A DNA stretch of 64,000 nt. Source: Pseudomonas sihuiensis. Its GTDB lineage: Bacteria > Pseudomonadota > Gammaproteobacteria > Pseudomonadales > Pseudomonadaceae. The notes beneath the pieces were generated by a model. It made no database searches and was not told where the DNA came from. It saw nothing but the letters and a program-made list of their open reading frames with translations. Each line of letters begins with the position of its first letter. The first letter of the stretch is position 1. The stretch covers positions 3,658,001 through 3,722,000 of the forward strand of contig NZ_LT629797.1 of assembly GCF_900106015.1 (NCBI RefSeq), in the 5' to 3' direction. A program made the translations under genes and the position numbers. Positions 58,217-64,000 of the stretch are shown here, piece after piece.

Positions 58217-59548
58217 TCAATCCCATACCAGCAGTTGCAGGCTGGGCTTGAGCCCAACCACGAGAGCACCGCCCTCTCCCTTCAGAACCTGCTCGGTACC
58301 GCGTAGCGGGTCGTACAGCGTAGCCTGGCGTACGCCATCAAGGTGCAGCTTGCCAGCCGTGGCACTCCAGGCCATCAACAGCTTCTTGCCATCACCACGC
58401 GTCCAGGAAACGCTGTAGAGATCTTTTGGGGTCTGGGCGAACTTGGGTGGCTCTGCCGGTTCCAGGCGCGGCCCGGTGACCTTGAGAAAGTTCTTCAGCG
58501 CATTGAATACCGGTTTCGGCTCACCATTGAGGTCGAGCAAGCCGTAGGACTGGTCGCGAACACTGGCTCGAGCATCCAGATCGCTGAGGTTGAAAAGGAA
58601 GATGCGATCGAAATCCAGCGCACTCATCAGCGCCAGGCGGCGCAACGTGTAATCGGCCTGCCCGGAAACGCCGATGATCGCCTGCATTTCCTTGGGCCCG
58701 GAATAACTGGACCAACCCCACTCGGTTGCCCAGATCTGCTTGATGCCCTCCCCACGCAAACCGCCGTTGACATAACGGACGGTCTCGACGAAATCGTTCT
58801 TGCCCAGCTCGTTGGTTTCCGGGTACTCGGTATAGGGGTGATAGGCGGTGATCAGGTTGTAGTCGGCCAAGCCCTTTTCAAGCAGCGACTTGAGCATCAA
58901 GTTCATGCCGCGAGTGGGCATCTGACTGAAGTAGGCCATGCCCGCAGTGAGCAGCGGTTTGTCAGGAAAACGCTTGCGCACCGTCACGACGGCATCGTGC
59001 AGCAATGCCGCGTAAGCATCGGGGTCTTCCTTCGGGCGCCAGAACGGCGGCAGGTTCGGCTCGTTCCAGATCTGCCAGGCGTCGAATTGCGGGTAACGCT
59101 CGACGAAATTCGCCAGGCTCTCGCTGTATAGACGGTTGTCCTTTGGCGGGAAGGAATCCTGGTAGGGAGAGTTGGCCGGAGCGCTGGTGGCGAAGGGGGC
59201 GGAGCCGGAAAGAAAGCCTACGGCCTTGAATTTTTCCTCGGCCATGACCTTGGTTGCGGCATCGAAAGGTGGGTAATAACGGCCTGGTGCAGACTCCAGC
59301 AAAGCCCAATGCATGGCGATACGAACCCATTGCAGATCGAGTTCGTGCAAACGCGCCATCTGCTTGCGATAGGTCGCTTCGGGAAAGAAATGGAACTGCG
59401 CGTTGACGCCCAGAAAGTCCTTCCAGACCACCGGACGATCCGGTTTCAGGCTGGTAACTTCCGCCTCGGCATTGCGACTGAGAATGACAGCCACGAACAA
59501 GACAAGCGCAACCAGGAGCGCGGATAGAACAACTCGCTTACTTCGCAT
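58217..59548 (-). CDS. pslG: GH39-like glycoside hydrolase PslG
   Basis: 443 residues from ATG 59548 behind GGTAGGG; the longer frame lies inside pslF. An N-terminal membrane anchor (VVLSALLVALVLFVAVIL) precedes a TIM barrel with general acid/base Glu in QIWNEPNLPPFW near 160 and the nucleophile in WATEWGWSSY near 274, then a beta-rich C-terminal domain. These positions agree with what is known for P. aeruginosa PslG. The enzyme cleaves Psl in the periplasm and takes part in biosynthesis. It overlaps pslF by 11 bp. Confidence 0.9.
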   Translation of the reverse strand: MRSKRVVLSALLVALVLFVAVILSRNAEAEVTSLKPDRPVVWKDFLGVNAQFHFFPEATYRKQMARLHELDLQWVRIAMHWALLESAPGRYYPPFDAATKVMAEEKFKAVGFLSGSAPFATSAPANSPYQDSFPPKDNRLYSESLANFVERYPQFDAWQIWNEPNLPPFWRPKEDPDAYAALLHDAVVTVRKRFPDKPLLTAGMAYFSQMPTRGMNLMLKSLLEKGLADYNLITAYHPYTEYPETNELGKNDFVETVRYVNGGLRGEGIKQIWATEWGWSSYSGPKEMQAIIGVSGQADYTLRRLALMSALDFDRIFLFNLSDLDARASVRDQSYGLLDLNGEPKPVFNALKNFLKVTGPRLEPAEPPKFAQTPKDLYSVSWTRGDGKKLLMAWSATAGKLHLDGVRQATLYDPLRGTEQVLKGEGGALVVGLKPSLQLLVWD

Positions 59549-60728
59549 GATCCCTACCCTCGCAAAGGTTGGTGAACAGCGCCTTGAAACGCTGAGCAGT
59601 GGCTGGCCAGCGTCGCTCATGACCGATCTGCGTGGCACGTTCAGCCCATTGCAGGCAGCGCTGCGGAGCCTCCAACAGCTCCTGCAGTTCCTGCGCCAGG
59701 GCGTTTACATCCCCTTGTGCATATATCGCCCCGTTCCCGGTGGCGACCTCCTCGGCGAAAGCACGGGCATCAGAGGTGATCACGCCACGTCCGCACGCCG
59801 CTGCCCAGGACAACGCACCACTGGTACCACGCTGCTCGCCCAGCAGCCTCAGCTTCTTCGACTCGCGATACGGCAACACCATCACATGGTGTGCCTTGAT
59901 CTGCGTGGCGATATCCTCGGCCGGCAGATCCAGACGCCATTCCACGAGCGACTCGAGCCCCTGCTCGATGATGCGTCTGCGCAACTGATCGAGATAGCTG
60001 CCACCTGGCTCGAAAGCCATTTCAGGCGCGCTGCCGCCAGCCAGGGTCAGGCGTACCCGTGACAGCATCTGGGGTTGGCGACGAACCACCAGCGCCAAGG
60101 CATCAAGCAGATCCTCGATACCCTTGCCGCGATAGATGAACCCGAAATAGAGCAGCCGCAGCGGCTCCAGTGGCGGCAATGGCGTCGGCTCGATCACCTG
60201 ATTGCCATGGGCAATGACATGCACCTTGTCCGCCGGCAAACGCATACGACGAACCAGGCAATTGTGTCCCGTCTCCGTCAGCGTCACCAGGGCATCGAGG
60301 CTGTTTGCCAGTTGACGCTCCTCGTAAAGGCACAGTGGGTCGGCCAGCACAGTGGCCGCCTGCGGCCATGGCGACGGCATGGACTGCGCCAGAGACAACG
60401 GCCAAGGCAGCGAAGCACGCCGCCATACCAGGCGCTCGGGATCATGCACGGTGGCCGACAGCGGCAGCCCTGGATAGCGCGCCCGCAGGGCTCTCAGTGC
60501 ATGGAACTCGGCCAGTCGACCGCCACCCAACTCGGCATGCACGACATCCACGCCACTCCAGTCGAACTCTGCCACCCGAGCCGCAGCTCGCTGCGGATCA
60601 TTGCCGCAGCCAGCCAGTGGAGTGATCACTTCTACCGAGCTGGCCTCCAGTGCCATCTTGAGCACTGCGGCATAATCCGCAATCCCCGTCTGTTCGGGCG
60701 GCAACGGCGCCAACAAGGCAACCCGCAT
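59538..60728 (-). CDS. pslF: Family 4 glycosyltransferase PslF
   Basis: 396 residues. GT-B protein: MRVALLAPLPPEQTGIADYA at the start, LRLLYFGFIYRGKGIEDLLD in the donor domain and a GTSGALSWAAACGRGVITSD segment. Size and position (after pslE, before pslG) match PslF. The ATG overlaps the pslE stop as TGATG. Confidence 0.85.
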   Translation of the reverse strand: MRVALLAPLPPEQTGIADYAAVLKMALEASSVEVITPLAGCGNDPQRAAARVAEFDWSGVDVVHAELGGGRLAEFHALRALRARYPGLPLSATVHDPERLVWRRASLPWPLSLAQSMPSPWPQAATVLADPLCLYEERQLANSLDALVTLTETGHNCLVRRMRLPADKVHVIAHGNQVIEPTPLPPLEPLRLLYFGFIYRGKGIEDLLDALALVVRRQPQMLSRVRLTLAGGSAPEMAFEPGGSYLDQLRRRIIEQGLESLVEWRLDLPAEDIATQIKAHHVMVLPYRESKKLRLLGEQRGTSGALSWAAACGRGVITSDARAFAEEVATGNGAIYAQGDVNALAQELQELLEAPQRCLQWAERATQIGHERRWPATAQRFKALFTNLCEGRDHAK

Positions 60729-62716
60729 CAGACCACGCCTCGCACCCTGGCGATCACGCGCAGCACACGATCAGGCACTTCGAAGCGACGACGGTTGATG
60801 ATCACGCCATCGACCTTATTGAACGCGGTATTCAGCACACCGATGGCATGCGCCACCGTCGGGATGTTGCTCTGCTGCGCCTCGACGACCAGTGCCACCA
60901 GATCGGCCTTGCGCAGACTCACGAAAGACTCGGGGCTCGATAGCAACGCCGAGGCATCCAGCAATACGATTTCGCCTGGCTGAGCCGGCGCATCACCCAC
61001 ACGCACCTTGTAGCCGCGCTCTTCGAGCAGTCGGCGCAGATGGCCGATGATGAAACTGACTCCTTCACCACGGCGCGCCGAGGTCAAACCGAACACCAAC
61101 CCACGCTCACCGACCTGATCCAACGGCAGTAGGCCGTACAAACGATAGAGCGCAGCCAGAAAAGCGCTGTTCTGGGTCGGATCGCCAGAAACCTCTGGCA
61201 GCGTGGTCCACAGCGGAACCCCGAACTTGTCCGCGAAACGACCGCCGTCATGAATCCGCTGATCCAACAGGTAGCAGAAGTAGATCGTCAGGAAGCCAAC
61301 CAGAATACTCAGCGGCAGAGCCAGCACGAGCATCAGCAGACTTTTAGGGAACACCCGGCTCGGGTTGAAAGTGGCCTGCTCGATCATTGCGATGTTGCTG
61401 ATCCGGCTGTTATCCAGCTCCCGGTCGATCCGCGCCTTTTCCAGGCTTTCGTCGTACAGCGCAAAGTTTCTCTCGGCAGCCGTCAATTCACGCTGCAGGC
61501 GAGCCAGTTCGGGCTCAACGGACAGAGCCTTGACGCGTTCCTCTTCGAGAATCTTGAGCTGCTCCTCCTGGCGGATCAGTTGCGCTTTCAGGCGTGCCAG
61601 ATCGGACTGTTGATCCATGAAGTTACTGCGCAGACGCTCGGCAATCGGATTCGGGGCGCGGTTCTGGGAAACCTGCAGGGTATCGGCCTCCGCTTTGACC
61701 ATTGCCTCCAGGCTGGCGATGGTCTCGTCGATGCTCTTCACCGGCGGTGCATTCTCGGTGAAGGTGCGCAGCAGATCCTGACGCTCAGCGCGCTTGCCAT
61801 TGAGCATACGCAGCAGATCCTGCTGCACGGGGTTAAGGGCAACTTCACGCGAGGTACTGATCTCGGCCGGCAAACTCTTGATCTGCTGATCCAGGGTAGC
61901 CAGGCTGCCCTCGGTAGAGGAAATCAGCCGGCGAGTGTTGAACCTGTCGGTACGCAACTGGTTGATGCGCTCAGACAGATTCTGCAGATGCGCCTCCATA
62001 CCGATGGCACCCAGCTCATCCAGGCCTGCAGTCAACTCCTGCTTGAGTTTGAGAATCTCGGCGGAACTCGCTTCGCTCTGGTTCAAGTAGAAATCATAGA
62101 GACTGCGACGCCCTAATGCGCGGGTACGCTCCTCCAGATATAGATCGACCCAGCTCTGTACCACCGACTGCGCCACTGCCGGATCGCTCCAGCGAAAGCG
62201 AATTTCCATCACCGACGAACCGGGAGCGTGGGTCACACTGAATTTGTCTTCCAGCTTGGTCGCCAAGCGATCGACTGGTGTCTGCTCTTCAGCGAGCCCC
62301 AGTAACTGGAAAAAACCACGGACAAGTTCGATGGCGCCACTGACCGCCTGACCGACATAATATTTGACCGTGGGCAGGAAACCTTCAGGACGCGGGGCAT
62401 TGGCCAGCTCTTCTAGGTAACGTTCAGCGACCTGACGACTAATCGGCCGCCCCGTCAGCATGCGCTCTTCGTCCAGAATCGGATCACGCTGAGTCGCAGG
62501 CATGACTATCGACTGGCGGTCAGCGACCTCGATAGGCAGTGTATTGGTGTCACGCCCAGGTTTTACCAACAGACGTGCGCTGGACTCGAATGAGGTCGGC
62601 AGCAAAAAAGCGCCCAGCAATACGACCACCAGAGTGACTACAACCGCCAGCTTGAACTCCCTGAAGAAGATGAAGAACAGGCGCAACAGATCACGGAATG
62701 TGCGAATTTCGATCAT
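60728..62716 (-). CDS. pslE: Polysaccharide co-polymerase PslE (Wzc/GumC-like)
   Basis: 662 residues, the length I know for PslE. N-terminal membrane helix (ELKLAVVVTLVVV-type, about 20-40) and Wzz domain, a long periplasmic coiled coil (about 190-430), a second helix (LLMLVLALPLSILVGFLTIY) and a cytoplasmic C-terminal domain related to BY-kinases. The Walker A is degenerate (LTSARRGEGVSF, lacking the GKT/S lysine) and there is no Tyr-rich tail, so it is probably not an active kinase. It works with PslD in chain-length control and export. Confidence 0.9.
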   Translation of the reverse strand: MIEIRTFRDLLRLFFIFFREFKLAVVVTLVVVLLGAFLLPTSFESSARLLVKPGRDTNTLPIEVADRQSIVMPATQRDPILDEERMLTGRPISRQVAERYLEELANAPRPEGFLPTVKYYVGQAVSGAIELVRGFFQLLGLAEEQTPVDRLATKLEDKFSVTHAPGSSVMEIRFRWSDPAVAQSVVQSWVDLYLEERTRALGRRSLYDFYLNQSEASSAEILKLKQELTAGLDELGAIGMEAHLQNLSERINQLRTDRFNTRRLISSTEGSLATLDQQIKSLPAEISTSREVALNPVQQDLLRMLNGKRAERQDLLRTFTENAPPVKSIDETIASLEAMVKAEADTLQVSQNRAPNPIAERLRSNFMDQQSDLARLKAQLIRQEEQLKILEEERVKALSVEPELARLQRELTAAERNFALYDESLEKARIDRELDNSRISNIAMIEQATFNPSRVFPKSLLMLVLALPLSILVGFLTIYFCYLLDQRIHDGGRFADKFGVPLWTTLPEVSGDPTQNSAFLAALYRLYGLLPLDQVGERGLVFGLTSARRGEGVSFIIGHLRRLLEERGYKVRVGDAPAQPGEIVLLDASALLSSPESFVSLRKADLVALVVEAQQSNIPTVAHAIGVLNTAFNKVDGVIINRRRFEVPDRVLRVIARVRGVV

Positions 62717-62734
62717 GAGAGCTGTCCTTGGCGA

Positions 62735-63502
62735 TTAGTTGTTGCGCAGGTCATAGTTGGCGCCAATCCCGATCGTTTTGACGAACGGGATCAGCTGATT
62801 CAGATAGAGGTCGACGCCCTCAATGCGATTACCCACACCGGACTTGGGCACGAAAACCACATCACCACGTTGCAACGCGACAGCGCGGCGGCCCTGTTCG
62901 CCACCTTGAAGCAGTTGGCTGAAGTCGATGAAGTAAGTCTTGTAAAGCCCATCAGCATTCGAACGCAGCAGCGCGACGTTACGGCTGTCGGCGTCAGGCA
63001 TGACGCCACCAGCAGTGACGATGGCCTGCTCAAGAGTGGACGCGATACTGGCCGAGTAGGGCTGAGGGTTTCGCACCGATCCCCCCACGAACACCGTGTT
63101 ACCCGGCGCCTGATTGATATTCACCGTGACCCCTGGCTCACGGTAGTAGGGCTTCAGCCTCTCCTCCAGGATCGCGGCCAGCTGCTCAGGGGTTCTGCCA
63201 CCCGCCTCTACCTTGCCGATGAAGGGGTAGGAGAAGCTGCCGTCATTGAGCACCGTATAGAGCGTCAACTCATAGATTGAGTTGGCGGTGAATGCCGAGA
63301 TGGTCGGTGTTTCGCCACTGTTTCTAACGATGCGCAGGACATCGCCCGGATAAATGCGCTCCTGCACCGGAGGAAGGTCAGCCAGGGTCAACGCCGCCGC
63401 ATGACCAGCCTCGACGGTGTCAGAATCAGGCAGTCCGATGCGAGCCGGCGTATTACAGGCCGTCAAGCCCAGCGTCACAACGATCAGCAACAGTGCTTTC
63501 AT
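62735..63502 (-). CDS. pslD: Wza-like outer-membrane polysaccharide exporter lipoprotein PslD
   Basis: 255 residues from ATG 63502 behind AAGGGA; the upstream in-frame ATG at 63541 lacks a signal sequence at its start. Lipoprotein signal with lipobox LTAC (Cys near 16). Poly_export domain: YPGDVLRIVRNSGETPTISA, GKVEAGGRTPEQLAAILEER, then a SLBB-like region (NTVFVGGSVRNPQPYSASIA, LEQAIVTAGGVM). It is the periplasmic/outer-membrane part of the Psl exporter and is 18 bp from pslE. Confidence 0.9.
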   Translation of the reverse strand: MKALLLIVVTLGLTACNTPARIGLPDSDTVEAGHAAALTLADLPPVQERIYPGDVLRIVRNSGETPTISAFTANSIYELTLYTVLNDGSFSYPFIGKVEAGGRTPEQLAAILEERLKPYYREPGVTVNINQAPGNTVFVGGSVRNPQPYSASIASTLEQAIVTAGGVMPDADSRNVALLRSNADGLYKTYFIDFSQLLQGGEQGRRAVALQRGDVVFVPKSGVGNRIEGVDLYLNQLIPFVKTIGIGANYDLRNN

Positions 63503-63618
63503 GTGGGAAGTTCCCTTTAAGATCCCAATATTCACTTTCAATACCCCGAAACCATGCGCAAGCAGCGCCTGAGTGCCGTATCCAAACGACGCTCACCACG
63601 ACCGCTCTATAAACCCAG

Positions 63619-63644
63619 AAACAAAGGAGCCACACTGCGGCTCC
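63619..63644 (-). terminator. Terminator-like hairpin between pslB and pslD
   Basis: On the - strand, 6-bp stem GGAGCC/GGCTCC (63644-63639 with 63631-63626) and 7-nt loop, followed by TTTGTTT. It could cut pslB transcription before pslD or act as partial attenuator. 63503-63618 holds no gene. Confidence 0.5.
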
Positions 63645-63686
63645 GTATTCGCACCAGGCGCCCGGCTGAGCGCCTGAGGCCCTCTA

Positions 63687-64000
63687 TCAATTACTTTTCT
63701 CGCCCGCTGGCGCACGACCATAGATATCGTTGAAGCGGACAATGTCGTCCTCGCCCAGATACTCGCCGCTCTGCACCTCGATCATCACCAGATCGATCAC
63801 CCCAGGATTTACCAGGCGGTGACTGTGCCCAGCGGGAATGAAGGTCGACTCATTGGTGTTGAGCAAAAAGTCGCGCTCGCCGTTCATCACCCGGGCCATA
63901 CCGCTGACCACTACCCAGTGCTCGCTGCGATGGTGGTGCATCTGCAGCGACAGGGATTCGCCGGGGCGGACCATGATGCGCTTGATCTTGAAGCGCGCAC
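63687..64000 (-). CDS. pslB: PslB/WbpW-type mannose-6-phosphate isomerase/GDP-mannose pyrophosphorylase, C-terminal part
   Basis: The frame is open to the window edge ([20 protein letters not shown]), so only the last 104 or so residues are present. They form the cupin isomerase domain of type II PMI/GMP enzymes: [16 protein letters not shown] with metal-binding His/Glu, and [14 protein letters not shown]. The missing N-terminal domain makes GDP-mannose. It supplies the precursor for Psl. WbpW or AlgA would look alike here; the following pslD-K genes favour PslB. Confidence 0.85.
   Translation of the reverse strand, partial: ARFKIKRIMVRPGESLSLQMHHHRSEHWVVVSGMARVMNGERDFLLNTNESTFIPAGHSHRLVNPGVIDLVMIEVQSGEYLGEDDIVRFNDIYGRAPAGEKSN

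Overview
The window looks like a Pseudomonas chromosome, most like the P. mendocina / P. oleovorans / P. pseudoalcaligenes group. The reasons are high-GC coding, a phaBAC-type short-chain polyhydroxyalkanoate locus, an arcDABC arginine deiminase operon, Pseudomonas-type extragenic palindromes and a psl-type exopolysaccharide operon. This is inferred from recognised proteins; no search was run.

Left core block (1-15.3 kb, + strand): phaB (cut by the window edge), phaA and phaC make poly-3-hydroxybutyrate. An HlyD adaptor, an RbbA-like double-ATPase/permease, a second ABC-2 permease, a TolC-family channel and a small lipoprotein follow as a tightly packed tripartite exporter operon. Then comes arcDABC, with a hairpin or extragenic palindrome in every gap between its genes.

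Scarred junction (15.3-18.8 kb): a truncated 18-codon ORF, a frameshifted LysE/RhtB exporter remnant, the left end of an IS21-family element with four 23-bp terminal repeats and a truncated istA, a 3'-truncated IS3-family element in opposite orientation, and a 5'-truncated tyrosine recombinase.

Defence island (18.8-46.1 kb, all on the - strand). Read in transcription order from 46.1 kb it holds: (a) an RtcR-like sigma-54 activator with a CARF-like sensor domain; (b) hsdR-hsdM-hsdS followed by an OLD-family ATPase/TOPRIM nuclease; (c) a small helical protein, a RecD-like helicase and a TPR/OB-fold protein; (d) a translationally coupled seven-gene operon: TerY-type vWA, PP2C phosphatase, protein kinase, Upf1-like SF1 helicase, winged-helix/HEPN-like protein, coiled-coil McrB-like AAA+ NTPase, and a DUF2357/McrC-like protein. 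Block (d) matches the TerY-P triad plus the helicase-effector-McrB-McrC order of CoCoNuT (coiled-coil nuclease tandem) type IV systems. Sigma-54-type promoters lie upstream of both (b) and (d) and share the string TGGCACGG plus CGCT at fixed spacing. The island's own sigma-54 activator may therefore switch on both modules.

Island edge (46.4-48.1 kb): a P4-type tyrosine integrase, a pair of 21-bp direct repeats and the 3' half of a tRNA-Thr(TGT) gene, which is the likely attachment site. The intact tRNA is not in the window.

Right core block (48.1-64 kb): a psl-like operon on the - strand (pslB partial, pslD, E, F, G, H, I, J, K), two acyltransferase-3 genes on the + strand (one PslL-like), and a GT2 glycosyltransferase with a sugar-nucleotide epimerase. 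No pslC-like gene sits between pslB and pslD; the GT2 gene about 14 kb away may replace it.
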